DNA from: Tenacibaculum sp. 190130A14a
GTDB lineage: Bacteria; Bacteroidota; Bacteroidia; Flavobacteriales; Flavobacteriaceae
Assembly (NCBI RefSeq): GCF_964048965.1
Contig: NZ_OZ040189.1
Location: 124,001-188,000, forward strand
Length of the DNA stretch: 64,000 nucleotides
Direction of reading: 5' to 3'
Under the pieces are notes generated by a model. That model worked only from the letters and a program-made list of their open reading frames with translations. It was not told the DNA's origin and ran no database searches. Both the position numbers and the translations under genes were made by a program. Shown one piece after another: positions 8,564 through 18,108 of this stretch. Each line of letters begins with the position of its first letter. The stretch's first letter is position 1.

Positions 8564-8752
8564 ATGGTAGAGTTTTAAAGTTTGTTCACCTATATAGACT
8601 TTACCTTTTAGCTAATGTTTCAAATTTTAACACACTTAACAAATATTTAATACTTGTTGTTAATACCCTCTTAAAAACAAAACTGATTTGTTAATTTTTA
8701 TTTTTGATTATATTTTAATACTTTAACAATCAACTATTTAAATAACTAACAA

Positions 8753-9700
8753 ATGAGTAAGAAATCAACTTATTTATTAGGTATTCTATTAACCATCCTT
8801 ATCGGAAGCTTGTTGTATTGGTTTTTTTGTTGTAGCATTTGTTGTGAGAAACAAACATGCTCTTCAGATACGAATTCACAAGAAGTCGTAACAGATGATT
8901 TAGGAAAATCTAATACAAAAGAACCAACTTTTATTCCATTTCAAATTAAAGATGCAAATGGAGACTTTACTTTTTCATTAAATGAAAATTTTAATTTTGA
9001 TAAATCGAATTTTCGTATTAAAGATTCAATATCCGAAGCCTTAAAAAAAGGAGTCTTAAAGATTAAAGAATACTTAGATATCAACGGAAATAAACGATTT
9101 AATATTACGGGATATTTTACCAGTAATGAAAAAAACAACTCTGCATTTCCTAATTTAGGATTGGCCCGTGCAAATTCTGTAAAGAATTATATGATTTCTC
9201 AAGGTGTTTCATCAAAACTTATCAATACTTATGGAGAACTTAAAGAGGATATGAATTCGAATGAAAATGGAGTTTTGTTAGGACCATTAAGCTACGAGAT
9301 TTTTACAAGGACTGAAGCCTCGGTAGCAAATGACGAAGCTTTGAAAGAAGCTTGTGAAGCTATTAAAGAAAACCCATTAATGTTTTATTTTAAAACAGGA
9401 GAGTTTCACATTAACCTTACTCCAGAACAAAAACAAAAATTTGCAGAGATCTCTCGTTGTGTAGATAAATTTGGATTAAAAATTAGTGTAGTAGGACACA
9501 CTGATAGTACAGGAAATGCTAATACAAATATGATATTAGGGCAAAACCGTGCAAATGAAGCAAAAAAAGATTTAATCAATTTTGGAATCTTAGAGGAAAA
9601 TATAATAACCTCTTCTAAAGGACAAACAGCTCCTATTGCTGATAATACAACAGAAGAAGGGAGATCAAAAAACAGAAGAATTGTAGTAACTATTAACTAA
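8753..9700 (+). CDS. OmpA-family peptidoglycan-associated protein with N-terminal membrane anchor
   Basis: 315 residues. One N-terminal membrane segment (about 6-26) is followed by a cysteine-rich stretch (FFCCSICCEKQTC). There are two OmpA-like regions: a degenerate one at about 60-185 and a typical C-terminal one at about 200-315 with ISVVGHTDSTGNANTN, LGQNRANEAKKDL and EEGRSKNRRIVVTI, the peptidoglycan-binding core. It should tether to the cell wall from the inner membrane. The next gene, also membrane-anchored, starts 20 bp downstream, so both are probably in one transcript. A TATTTTTG -7 element (8699-8706) lies upstream. Confidence 0.85.
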   Translation: MSKKSTYLLGILLTILIGSLLYWFFCCSICCEKQTCSSDTNSQEVVTDDLGKSNTKEPTFIPFQIKDANGDFTFSLNENFNFDKSNFRIKDSISEALKKGVLKIKEYLDINGNKRFNITGYFTSNEKNNSAFPNLGLARANSVKNYMISQGVSSKLINTYGELKEDMNSNENGVLLGPLSYEIFTRTEASVANDEALKEACEAIKENPLMFYFKTGEFHINLTPEQKQKFAEISRCVDKFGLKISVVGHTDSTGNANTNMILGQNRANEAKKDLINFGILEENIITSSKGQTAPIADNTTEEGRSKNRRIVVTIN

Positions 9701-9719
9701 AAAAACAAAGAATATAATT

Positions 9720-10289
9720 ATGAACTTATTAGCAATGCACATACCATGTTGGTTAATTCCATTATTAGTAGGAGCTATTTGTGCTTTATTAGGGTATTTA
9801 TTAGGAAGACTTTTAAGCAAAGGAAATGATAATAATGAGGTAGATGTATGGAAAAACAAAGTAGCACAACTAGAAGCTGATTTAGAGGCTTGTAATAAAA
9901 GTAAAGTAACCTTAGAAACGGATTTAAAAGCAGCGCAATCATCCAATGTAGCAATGGCCTCTTCTTTAGCAGGAGCAACGACTACTTTAATTCCTTTTGA
10001 TGGAACTGCAGCAAAAGCTGTGTTTGGTAAAAAAATAAAAGAAAATGATTTGAAGATTGTAGAGGGAATCGGCCCTAAAATTGAAGGCTTGTTCCATAAT
10101 TTTGATATTAAAACATGGAAAGCTTTAGGTGAAGCTACTGTAGAAAAATGTCAGGAAGTATTAAAAAGTGGAGGAGATCGTTATCGTATGCACAAACCAA
10201 CTACTTGGCCTCAACAAGCCAAATTAGCCTATGAAGGTAAATGGAAAGAACTAAAAGATTGGCAAGATAAATTAGATGGTGGAAAGTAA
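9720..10289 (+). CDS. Membrane-anchored helix-hairpin-helix protein
   Basis: 189 residues. An N-terminal membrane helix (about 10-32, WLIPLLVGAICALLGYLLGRLL) is followed by a coiled-coil-like segment (about 42-80). The C-terminal domain begins with DLKIVEGIGPKIEGLFHNF, a helix-hairpin-helix motif, and continues with YRMHKPTTWPQQAKLAYEGKW, typical of a Bacteroidetes family often encoded next to OmpA proteins. HhH motifs usually bind DNA non-specifically, but a membrane-anchored form may bind something else. It follows the OmpA-like gene by 19 bp and ends at a terminator. Confidence 0.75.
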   Translation: MNLLAMHIPCWLIPLLVGAICALLGYLLGRLLSKGNDNNEVDVWKNKVAQLEADLEACNKSKVTLETDLKAAQSSNVAMASSLAGATTTLIPFDGTAAKAVFGKKIKENDLKIVEGIGPKIEGLFHNFDIKTWKALGEATVEKCQEVLKSGGDRYRMHKPTTWPQQAKLAYEGKWKELKDWQDKLDGGK

Positions 10290-10311
10290 AATCTGATATC
10301 TATAGTATTTT

Positions 10312-10342
10312 AAAACCTCGCAATAAGCGAGGTTTTGTTTTT
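10312..10342 (+). terminator. Intrinsic terminator of the OmpA/HhH pair
   Basis: Stem AAAACCTCGC (10312-10321) pairs with GCGAGGTTTT (10327-10336), followed by a T-rich stretch. Confidence 0.8.
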
Positions 10343-10374
10343 AAACCTTTAAGCACTTTTATTGTCTAATAGAT

Positions 10375-11748
10375 ATGAAAGCAAAGCATTTACAACATTT
10401 ATACAACAGAATTGGGTTTGGAATTACACCTTTAGAAATGAATAAGTATGTACACTTAAATAGGGAGGAAGTTGTAGCTGTTTTGTTTAAAGAATCAGAA
10501 AAAGTGAGCCCGTTGACTATTGATACGTCTTTTGTTACAAATCTTACAAGAGAAGATTTTAAAAACAAAAAGAAACGAAGAGAATTAATGAAGATCAGTA
10601 GGAAAAAAATCATGGAACTAAACAAAGCTTGGTTAGACAGATTATACAATCCAAGAGAGTTGTTAAGAGAAAAAATGACCCTTTTTTGGGCAAATCACTT
10701 TGTTTGTGAAGATAAAAATATATTGTTTGCTCAGCAGTATAACAATACACTAAGAGAATATGCATTGGGTGATTTTAGAAGCTTTGTAAAGGCTATTTCT
10801 AAAGAGCCAGCTATGATAAAATATTTAAACAATAAACAGAATAAAAAAAGAAGTCCGAATGAGAATTTCGCAAGAGAATTGATGGAACTCTTTACGCTAG
10901 GACAAGGAAATTACTCAGAAACAGATATTAAGGAAAGCGCAAGAGCTTTTACAGGGTATAACCATAGTTTTTTGGGTGAATTTAGAATGCGTAGAAGACA
11001 ACATGATGAAGGAGAAAAAACGTTTTTAGGTCAAACAGGAAATTTTGATGGAGACGATGTTATTGATATAATTCTAGAACAAAAACAATGTGCTAGATTT
11101 ATCTGTGAAAAAATCTATCGCTATTTTATAAATGAAAAATTAAATGCAGATTTTATTGATCAAATGGTTTCAGAGTTTTATCCTAAGTATAATATTAAAA
11201 CTTTGATGCGATTTGTGTTAACATCTCCCTGGTTTTATAAAGAAGAACATATTGGAACCAAAATAAAATCACCAATAGAATTTTTAGTAGGAATGCACAC
11301 TGTGGTTCCATTCACTATAGAAAATAACAAGCATAGTTTATTGATTCAAAAATTATTAGGACAAATCTTATTACGTCCACCGAATGTAGCAGGGTGGAAA
11401 GGAGGAAGAACATGGATTGATAGCAACACTATTGTGACTAGATTAAGACTCCCTTCGGTGCTTTTAAACAATGCTGAAATCACCTATTCTGATAAAGGAG
11501 GTTTAGAAGATACTATTAGAGACTTTAGTGAGAAAAAATTAAGAAGAAAAACATTTATAAAAGCTATACCTAATTGGCAATTGTTTGAGAATAATTATCC
11601 AACAAACTCTAATAAAGGTTTAATAGAAAAAGTTCTTGTTAGTTCTGTAAATAAGGGAACAAAAGAATTATTAGAAAACAGTGAATTTGTGTCTAAAGAA
11701 GACTTTTGCGTACAGTTAATGTCATTACCAGAGTATCAATTATGTTAA
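10375..11748 (+). CDS. DUF1800 family protein
   Basis: 457 residues. The opening HLYNRIGFGITPLEMN and the blocks LREKMTLFWANHFV, NENFARELMELFTLGQGNYSETDIKESARAFTG and LLRPPNVAGWKGGRTWIDS match DUF1800. No signal peptide is evident at this start. Members nearly always sit directly upstream of a DUF1501 gene, as here (12 bp apart), and the pair is thought to act at the cell surface or in the periplasm, but the biochemical role is unknown. Confidence 0.9.
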   Translation: MKAKHLQHLYNRIGFGITPLEMNKYVHLNREEVVAVLFKESEKVSPLTIDTSFVTNLTREDFKNKKKRRELMKISRKKIMELNKAWLDRLYNPRELLREKMTLFWANHFVCEDKNILFAQQYNNTLREYALGDFRSFVKAISKEPAMIKYLNNKQNKKRSPNENFARELMELFTLGQGNYSETDIKESARAFTGYNHSFLGEFRMRRRQHDEGEKTFLGQTGNFDGDDVIDIILEQKQCARFICEKIYRYFINEKLNADFIDQMVSEFYPKYNIKTLMRFVLTSPWFYKEEHIGTKIKSPIEFLVGMHTVVPFTIENNKHSLLIQKLLGQILLRPPNVAGWKGGRTWIDSNTIVTRLRLPSVLLNNAEITYSDKGGLEDTIRDFSEKKLRRKTFIKAIPNWQLFENNYPTNSNKGLIEKVLVSSVNKGTKELLENSEFVSKEDFCVQLMSLPEYQLC

Positions 11749-11760
11749 AAAAGAGTAGAA

Positions 11761-12954
11761 ATGGATAGAAGAATTTTTATAAAAAGAACATCATTGGCAA
11801 GCGGAGGATTATTTTTTGTTCCGCAGTTTGTAAAGGCATTTGAACAAAAAGCTCAGCAGTTATTCAGTCATAAAAAAATAGTCATAGTTCAGTTAAAAGG
11901 AGGAAATGATGGTTTAAATACGGTAATACCTTTTAGAAATGATATTTATTACCAAAAAAGAAATGGATTAGCAATTCCTAAAAACAACCTTCTGAAGTTA
12001 AACGATGAAGTTGGTTTACACAAAAGTTTAGCACCACTTCAAAAATTATATGACAAAGGATATGTTAGCATTATTAATAATGTAGGCTATCCAAACCCAA
12101 ATCGTTCTCATTTTCGTTCTACTGATATTTGGCAAACTGCTAGTGATAGTAACGAATATTTACAAAGTGGTTGGATTGGTCGTTTTTTAGATGTAACAAA
12201 ATCAAAACCTTATAAAGCTATTGAAGTTGATGAAAGTTTGTCTTTAATGTTGAAAGGAAAGGAACAAAACGGATTAGCGGTAACCAACCCTAAGTTGTTG
12301 TACCAATCTATAAGGCAACCTTTTTTTAAAGATGTTTTAAACCATTATAACGATACTCATTTAAATGAACATAATTTGGGGTATTTGTATAATACTATGA
12401 TTGATGCAAGTTCTTCAGCTAAGTACATTTATGAAAAGAGTAATACCTCAACATCAAGGGCAGATTACCCTAAAAATGTATTTGGAAAACAATTAAAAAC
12501 TATTGCTGAATTTATCAATTCAGGATTAGAAACTCAAGTGTACTATGCTGCCTTAAGTGGTTTTGATACACATGCGAATCAAAGTAATCGACAAGCACGT
12601 TTATTAAAGTTATATGCAGATAGTATGGAGGTATTTGTAAATGATTTAGAGAAAAACCAAAATTTAGAAGATGTATTAATTATTACTTTTTCTGAGTTCG
12701 GTCGTAGAGTACAACAAAATGCAGCAAATGGTACAGATCATGGTACCGCAAATAATGTGTTTATTATAGGAAAAAACCTAAAAAAACGAGGGATGTACAA
12801 CGGACAAGCAGATCTACAAAATTTAGATGCTAATGGGGATTTGCGTTATGAAATAGACTTTAGAGAAATTTATGCAACCATTTTAGATAAGTGGTTACAA
12901 GTAGATGATACCCAAATATTAAACAAACAATTTTCTAAGCTGAGGTTTATTTAA
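11761..12954 (+). CDS. DUF1501 family protein with Tat-like signal
   Basis: 397 residues. The N-terminus MDRRIFIKRTSLASGGLFF has an RR-x-FIK Tat-like motif followed by a short hydrophobic stretch. The body has VQLKGGNDGLNTVIP, NPNRSHFRSTDIWQTA, LSGFDTHANQ, FSEFGRRVQQNAANGTDHG and FIIGKNL, all typical of DUF1501, which is structurally related to the sulfatase/alkaline-phosphatase superfamily. Export folded through Tat with a cofactor is a reasonable inference. It is translated from the same transcript as the DUF1800 gene. Confidence 0.9.
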   Translation: MDRRIFIKRTSLASGGLFFVPQFVKAFEQKAQQLFSHKKIVIVQLKGGNDGLNTVIPFRNDIYYQKRNGLAIPKNNLLKLNDEVGLHKSLAPLQKLYDKGYVSIINNVGYPNPNRSHFRSTDIWQTASDSNEYLQSGWIGRFLDVTKSKPYKAIEVDESLSLMLKGKEQNGLAVTNPKLLYQSIRQPFFKDVLNHYNDTHLNEHNLGYLYNTMIDASSSAKYIYEKSNTSTSRADYPKNVFGKQLKTIAEFINSGLETQVYYAALSGFDTHANQSNRQARLLKLYADSMEVFVNDLEKNQNLEDVLIITFSEFGRRVQQNAANGTDHGTANNVFIIGKNLKKRGMYNGQADLQNLDANGDLRYEIDFREIYATILDKWLQVDDTQILNKQFSKLRFI

Positions 12955-13019
12955 GATATAATAGTTTTATCAAGAGTTTTGATTTAATTTAGCTCTTAAA
13001 GAAAACTATTTATTAAAAA

Positions 13020-13625
13020 ATGAAAAATGTAAAAACAATAGTTTTTGATTTATATAATACTCTTATTAAGATAAAAGAACCTAAGCATTTTTTTGTAAAA
13101 CTATATAGAAAATCAAAAAATGGATTTAACCTAGACATTTCGAGTTATATGAAGCTTGTTATGACCAAGAGTTTGGTGGAATTAGAAGAAATGTTGCCTA
13201 GTGAATTTAAAAAATTATTTAAAGAAAATAAAAATGATTTAGAAAAGGAATTAAACTCTGTTGTGGTCTTTAAGGAGGTTTATAATATTTTAAGTAGGTT
13301 AGAAAAATGTTATAATCTTTTTTTAATTTCCAATTTAGCAGAACCATATAAAGAGCCTTTTTTTGATAAAAAGTTAGATCAATATTTTGAGAAGGTGATT
13401 TTTTCATGTGATTATGGTTCAATAAAGCCAGAAGAAAAGATCTTTAAAGAGATAGAAGAAATAACAGGTAACCAACCAAATGAGATAATGATGATTGGAG
13501 ACTCTTTAAAATCTGATATTGAAATTCCTAAAAGATTGGGATGGCATTTTTTTAGAATAGAAAGAAAAGAGATAGGTAAGGATGGAGATGATGTTTTAGA
13601 CTTGAAAGAAATTTTAAATAGTTAA
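13020..13625 (+). CDS. HAD-superfamily hydrolase
   Basis: 201 residues. Motif I is VFDLYNTL, with nucleophile Asp10; the second Asp of DxD is Tyr12, as in haloacid-dehalogenase-type and some phosphatase subfamilies. Motif II is LISNLA, motif III the Lys in SIKPEEKIF, and motif IV GDSLKSDIEIPKRLGW. The cap is a small helical insert (about 16-90). It is probably a phosphatase or dehalogenase of unknown substrate. No clear operon partner; the next gene is convergent. Confidence 0.85.
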   Translation: MKNVKTIVFDLYNTLIKIKEPKHFFVKLYRKSKNGFNLDISSYMKLVMTKSLVELEEMLPSEFKKLFKENKNDLEKELNSVVVFKEVYNILSRLEKCYNLFLISNLAEPYKEPFFDKKLDQYFEKVIFSCDYGSIKPEEKIFKEIEEITGNQPNEIMMIGDSLKSDIEIPKRLGWHFFRIERKEIGKDGDDVLDLKEILNS

Positions 13626-13639
13626 AATGAGACGGTATT

Positions 13640-14779
13640 TTAACTATATTTTACCTTACGTAATACACGCATCGCTTCTTTATACTTAATATAGGTGGTT
13701 TTATCTTCAAGGTTTTTAATATAGTTTTTAGCCTTTTTTAGTTGTTCAGGAGCATCTAAAAAACCATTTAAATAACAAATTAAATAGGAAGTAGGTAATT
13801 TATATACATCTTCATGTTCTGTAACAGAAAGAGGAAGGTTGTTTTCTATTTTAGCAACAATAGCATTGTTATTATCGTATACATATTTTAGAATAACAGA
13901 ATCATACACAGGAGGTTTAAATAAAAATTCGGTTACAATATCATGTTTACCATTATCTTTAAAATGAATGATAGTTTTTTCTAAAGGATAGCGTTTTTCA
14001 CTAGTATCAATACCTAACATAATATATTCAGTAATAATAAAAGATTGTTCATTGTAACTAATTTGAACATCATCTAAAGCAGAAAAAAACAATCGAACCT
14101 GTTCGTTTACCAATTCAATATCAACCCTTGTTAAGAACTCTTCATCTTTAATTACTTTTTTCTTTCCTGCCCAACACAAAACAAATTGCTCCTTAAAAAC
14201 TTTGTACTGCGGATTATACTCCTCTTTATGACTATTCATAAAATCAAAAACCCCATCAAGAGTCAACTGAATATTGTTACTTGCATTTTTTTCTATCGCT
14301 TGAACAATAGTTTTGTTAGAGTTTTTCAATTCGAACGAACCATATATGGGCATAGAGTTGCTTCCTCTACGATAAAAAACAGTTCCTTTTTTATATTTCC
14401 AAACTCCTTTTAAAAGAGAGGTAATGTTTGGAGTGGGTGTAATAGTTACCAAACCAATTACTTTATGTCGAGGAAGTCTTGGAAAGGGTACATTTTCATA
14501 CTGTACTTTTGGAGGGTTTACCAAATAGGCATTAATAAGATTTTGAATTTTACTGTCGTCATAAAAATCAACACCTATAATGGTATTATCTTCATCCTCA
14601 ACCCCAATTACAATATAAGAGTTGTTTTCTGGATTTGAATTTGATAATGCGCAAACGTGTTTTAAAAACTTAGCTTTCCCTTCTTTAGAATTTAGATAAA
14701 GCTTTTGTTTTTTATCATAAAAACTGTTCTCATCATTATGAGAAAGTAAGTTTTTTATAAGTAAACGCTTGTTTATCAT
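13640..14779 (-). CDS. AlbA_2/Schlafen-type ATP-binding domain protein
   Basis: 379 residues. The N-terminal third (about 10-145) carries FLKHVCALSNSNPENNSYIVIGVEDEDNTIIG and later KGTVFYRRGSNSMP, matching the AlbA_2 putative DNA-binding domain. The C-terminal two thirds are not recognised. Proteins with this domain are often regulators or nucleic-acid-binding proteins. It follows the aldo/keto reductase gene by 1 bp, so the two are likely co-transcribed, although a functional link is not obvious. Confidence 0.75.
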   Translation of the reverse strand: MINKRLLIKNLLSHNDENSFYDKKQKLYLNSKEGKAKFLKHVCALSNSNPENNSYIVIGVEDEDNTIIGVDFYDDSKIQNLINAYLVNPPKVQYENVPFPRLPRHKVIGLVTITPTPNITSLLKGVWKYKKGTVFYRRGSNSMPIYGSFELKNSNKTIVQAIEKNASNNIQLTLDGVFDFMNSHKEEYNPQYKVFKEQFVLCWAGKKKVIKDEEFLTRVDIELVNEQVRLFFSALDDVQISYNEQSFIITEYIMLGIDTSEKRYPLEKTIIHFKDNGKHDIVTEFLFKPPVYDSVILKYVYDNNNAIVAKIENNLPLSVTEHEDVYKLPTSYLICYLNGFLDAPEQLKKAKNYIKNLEDKTTYIKYKEAMRVLRKVKYS

Positions 14780-14780
14780 T

Positions 14781-15647
14781 TTAAGGTACTTTATGGCCTT
14801 GACTAGCTACTAATAAAGCAAACCAATCTTCAGTTTCTAAAACAATTTTTTGAGATGCTACTGCTTCTGCAATTCTTTTTGGGTTAGTAGTACCAATTAC
14901 AGGAATTATTTGTGCAGGATGTTGATATAACCATGCTAATAAAAGTTGACTTTCAGTAGCGTTATATTTTTCAGATAAGTGATGCAATTCTTTTTTTATA
15001 CGTTGATTTTTTTCAGAATCTTCTTTAAAGTAAGAGCCTAATGGACTCCATGCCATGGGTTGTATTTTATGAAGTTGCATATAATTTAAATCACCATTCA
15101 ATAAAGAAGAATATTGTGTTAAAGAAACTTCAATTTGATTTACAGAAATGCGGGTTTTTTTATCAATTAACTCGGTTTGTAGAGGAGTAAAATTAGATAC
15201 TCCAAAATCGTTGATTTTACCTTGTGATTTTAAAATTGAAATCGCTTCTGATATTTCATCCGGATGCATTAACGGGCTTGGCCTATGCAGTAAAAGTAGG
15301 TCTAAATAATCTGTTTGAAGGTTTTTTAACGACTCTTCAACGCTCCAAATTATATAGTCTTTTGAGTAATCGTAGTGCTTAACACGATTGTTCCTAGAAC
15401 TACCAATGTATTGAATACCACACTTAGAAATTAGTTGTATTTCTTCACGTTTAACACTACTAGTATTAAAAGCTTTTCCAAATGCTGCTTCGGTGGTGTA
15501 ATCGCCATAAATATCGGCATGATCAAATGTAGTAATTTGGTTTTGAAGGCAAGTTTGCATTAAATCAATCATTTCATTAGTGTTGAGGTTTTTACCCCAA
15601 ACACCCCATGTCATACAACCTGCTATTGTTTTAGAAAAATTATTCAT
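14781..15647 (-). CDS. Aldo/keto reductase
   Basis: 288 residues. The catalytic tetrad of the family is visible: Asp and Tyr in [14 protein letters not shown], Lys in LISKCGIQY and His in [18 protein letters not shown]-binding features include the AWSPLGSYF block and the C-terminal [15 protein letters not shown]. The closest resemblance is to YdhF-type oxidoreductases. The ATG overlaps the end of the upstream SDR gene by 8 bp, so the two reductases are translationally coupled. Confidence 0.9.
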   Translation of the reverse strand: MNNFSKTIAGCMTWGVWGKNLNTNEMIDLMQTCLQNQITTFDHADIYGDYTTEAAFGKAFNTSSVKREEIQLISKCGIQYIGSSRNNRVKHYDYSKDYIIWSVEESLKNLQTDYLDLLLLHRPSPLMHPDEISEAISILKSQGKINDFGVSNFTPLQTELIDKKTRISVNQIEVSLTQYSSLLNGDLNYMQLHKIQPMAWSPLGSYFKEDSEKNQRIKKELHHLSEKYNATESQLLLAWLYQHPAQIIPVIGTTNPKRIAEAVASQKIVLETEDWFALLVASQGHKVP

Positions 15648-16395
15648 TTTTATGTATTATAGTTGCACTTGCTTGTGCAGTTGGATATACAATTAAGTCC
15701 TCAATATTCACATGGTATGGTCGCGTAACTACAAAATGAATTATATCGGCAATGTCTTCAGGTTGTAACGCCTTATACCCTTGGTATACGGTTTTTGCTC
15801 TTTCGGTGTCTCCTTTAAAACGAACATCTGAAAATTCTGTTTCGACTAATCCTGGATGTATGGCGGAAACTCTAATATTGTGTTGGTTTAAATCTATTCG
15901 CATTCCTTTGTTTAAGGCGTTTACAGCAAACTTAGAGGCGCAATAAACATTTCCGTTAGGGTACACATCTTTTCCTGCTATAGAGCCGATATTTACGATA
16001 AACCCATTGTTTTTTTCTATCATCTGAGGAATAACAGCTTTAGTAACATATAATAACCCTTTTACGTTACCATCAATCATAGCATCCCAATCATCAATAT
16101 TCCCATTTTGTATACTATCTAATCCATGAGCATTGCCTGCATTATTTATAAGAATATCAATATTTTTAAACTCTTCAGGTAAACTATTAAAAGCTTGTTG
16201 AACTTCTTCTTTATACCTTACATCGAACTGTAGGGTAGTTACTTTAGTAATTTTAGATAATTCAATTTCGAGTTGCTGAAGTTTTTCTGCTCTTCTTCCA
16301 CAAAGAATTAAATGAATATTATTTTTTGCAAATAATTGAGCTGTAGCTTTTCCTATACCCGAGGTAGCTCCAGTAATAAGTGCTGTTTTTTGCAT
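15640..16395 (-). CDS. Short-chain dehydrogenase/reductase (YdfG-like)
   Basis: 251 residues. The Rossmann motif is [12 protein letters not shown] (9-20), NNAGNAHG lies at about 84-91, and the catalytic residues are Ser138, Tyr151 and Lys155 in NVYCASK. The C-terminal sequence resembles YdfG, an NADP-dependent 3-hydroxy-acid (serine/allo-threonine) dehydrogenase, but the substrate cannot be fixed from the sequence. It is the first gene of a three-gene unit with the aldo/keto reductase and the AlbA_2 gene. Confidence 0.9.
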   Translation of the reverse strand: MQKTALITGATSGIGKATAQLFAKNNIHLILCGRRAEKLQQLEIELSKITKVTTLQFDVRYKEEVQQAFNSLPEEFKNIDILINNAGNAHGLDSIQNGNIDDWDAMIDGNVKGLLYVTKAVIPQMIEKNNGFIVNIGSIAGKDVYPNGNVYCASKFAVNALNKGMRIDLNQHNIRVSAIHPGLVETEFSDVRFKGDTERAKTVYQGYKALQPEDIADIIHFVVTRPYHVNIEDLIVYPTAQASATIIHKNE

Positions 16396-16476
16396 ATAAA
16401 CGTTTTTATAAAGGTAGTTTATTCAAACAAAAAATAAAACCTAGATACATAACTTAACAAAAACTTATAAAAAAGA

Positions 16477-16500
16477 AAACCGCCCCTAGCGGAGCGGTTT
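16477..16500 (-). terminator. Intrinsic terminator of the lipoprotein gene at 16554-17471
   Basis: Inverted repeat AAACCGC / GCGGTTT; on the reverse strand it is followed by a T-rich tract (TTTTCTTTTTT). Confidence 0.75.
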
Positions 16501-16553
16501 ATTTCAATTGGTTATAAATAACCAATCAAAAATCAACTAACCAAACTTTATCT

Positions 16554-17471
16554 TTAAACTCTTTTGAGTATTGTTTCTCTTTGAATCTTAGTACGTTTTC
16601 TGTTGTTATTCCTTACAGCTGGTAACGTACTTTGCTTTGTTTTTCCTTTTAAGTATTGAATAAATCCTTTACCTAAGAAAGTATATGTAGTTTTAGAACT
16701 TACATGATACAATTGAATTGTTTCATCATTAATAACGGTTAAATCGAACTCTTCAGTATCTCCGTTGTCATAATTAAGTGTTAAATATTTTAAGTCATTA
16801 ACACCTTGAACGTTGCGAATTATGTAGCTTCCTACGTAATCCCATCTTATTACATCAATATCCGTGCCAAATGGATCGTGAGATGAATAAAAAGTAGTGT
16901 TGTTCTCTGGAGTAAACTGTAAAAAGTGCTCTTCATCAAACGGATTTGCTGTTCCTCCGTTACTTTCTATACGTTCCCAAGCAATAAATTCTTGTAAAAA
17001 ATATTCAATATTGTCATAAAATAATTTGTCATAATCAAACTCATTTCTTTGATAACCAATTAAATAGTAACTAAGGTTACTTCTAGTATCATCTAATCTA
17101 ATTTCACTTTCTGACAATTGAACAACTCGAAAATCGTATGCTCCGTCTAATTTATGATTTATTTCTAATATATTATCAATTCCTCGATAATTTCCAGTGA
17201 TAATACCCAAACCATTGCCAGTTTTACCGATATCTACAATATTATTGTTGGCATACATGGTTCCGTTTAAAAAAGAAACAGTAAATGCCTTTTGTAAAAA
17301 TGGAATGTCTCCGTTTCCCGTAGTTCTATGAACATCAATGTACCATAAATCGTAACTTGAAACTAACTGATTTAATGAAATTCCATCATCAATAATTTCA
17401 TTTTGTACAACACAAGATGTAAATAATAAACTAGAAAGTATAACAGTAAATAGTAATTTTAAACGTTTCAT
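16554..17471 (-). CDS. Lipoprotein of unknown function
   Basis: 305 residues. The N-terminal hydrophobic stretch ends in LLFTSC (Cys20), a good lipobox. The mature part has the repeating beta-strand pattern of a lipocalin-like or beta-sandwich fold (SYDLWYIDVHRTTGNG, YLIGYQRNEFDYDKLFYDN) and ends in a basic tail rich in Arg/Lys/Asn. I do not recognise a family with certainty; similar flavobacterial lipoproteins are uncharacterised. It is a single gene with its own terminator. Confidence 0.7.
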   Translation of the reverse strand: MKRLKLLFTVILSSLLFTSCVVQNEIIDDGISLNQLVSSYDLWYIDVHRTTGNGDIPFLQKAFTVSFLNGTMYANNNIVDIGKTGNGLGIITGNYRGIDNILEINHKLDGAYDFRVVQLSESEIRLDDTRSNLSYYLIGYQRNEFDYDKLFYDNIEYFLQEFIAWERIESNGGTANPFDEEHFLQFTPENNTTFYSSHDPFGTDIDVIRWDYVGSYIIRNVQGVNDLKYLTLNYDNGDTEEFDLTVINDETIQLYHVSSKTTYTFLGKGFIQYLKGKTKQSTLPAVRNNNRKRTKIQRETILKRV

Positions 17472-17530
17472 AAGCTTTGTTTTTATGGTTATGCTTAGAA
17501 AGATTCAAATTACGTGCCAAAAACAAAAAA

Positions 17531-17548
17531 GCACCTTTTTGAAGGTGC
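17531..17548 (-). terminator. Intrinsic terminator of the lipoprotein gene at 17548-18051
   Basis: Arms GCACCTT and AAGGTGC flank a 4-nt loop. On the reverse strand it is followed by a T-rich run. It overlaps the gene's stop codon. Confidence 0.7.
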
Positions 17549-18051
17549 TATTGATTCGATCTTGGATTTGCAGAGGGCATAAAAACAGATTCCTCTTTTG
17601 CGATGTTTTTTAATTTATAAAAGTGTGATTTACCATTAATTTTGTAACTAATAATAGCTTCATTTTCTTTTAAATTAAAAGTAGGTTCCTCTTCTTTAGA
17701 AGTAGGTTTATTTCCATATTCTTTTTTTGAGTCTGAATGTAAAACAAGGTCATGTTTACCTTTTTCAGGTGAGGTATTGTAGCGAGCAGCAAGATATTGC
17801 TTGTTAACTTTTTGTTCTACTACAGGTTTTATAGATCTTCCCTGAAAATAAACAGTTTCAAATTCGATTGCTTTTTCCGATGTAAACTCAATCATTAAGT
17901 TTAAGCTTTGACTTCCTGGTACTCCTCCAGTAACATGAACATAAGTTGCTGAATGAACAATAAAAGGTGGATTTTGCTCAAACTTATGACTTTTACAATT
18001 TGTAAAGCTTAAGGTTAAAAGTAAGATTCCTAAAAGTTTCATTCTAATCAT
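17548..18051 (-). CDS. Small lipoprotein of unknown function
   Basis: 167 residues with a lipobox-like LSFTNC (Cys19). The mature part includes HVTGGVPGSQSLNLMIEF and a charged linker rich in Glu/Lys (KEYGNKPTSKEEEPTF). It is predicted to be periplasmic or surface-exposed. No family is recognised. It is divergent from the FAD oxidoreductase with 57 bp between them, so the promoters are likely close together. Confidence 0.65.
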   Translation of the reverse strand: MIRMKLLGILLLTLSFTNCKSHKFEQNPPFIVHSATYVHVTGGVPGSQSLNLMIEFTSEKAIEFETVYFQGRSIKPVVEQKVNKQYLAARYNTSPEKGKHDLVLHSDSKKEYGNKPTSKEEEPTFNLKENEAIISYKINGKSHFYKLKNIAKEESVFMPSANPRSNQ

Positions 18052-18108
18052 ATTTTATTGTTTAATTTTAGATATTCAAGGAATATGCCAAGTTACAAAT
18101 ATAAATAA

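Noticed and set aside
8265..8570. Forward ORF opposite the ankyrin gene
   Set aside because: Antisense shadow; the reverse frame has a signal peptide and ankyrin repeats.
9665..9978. Two reverse ORFs opposite the HhH gene
   Set aside because: Antisense shadows of a clear membrane-anchored gene.
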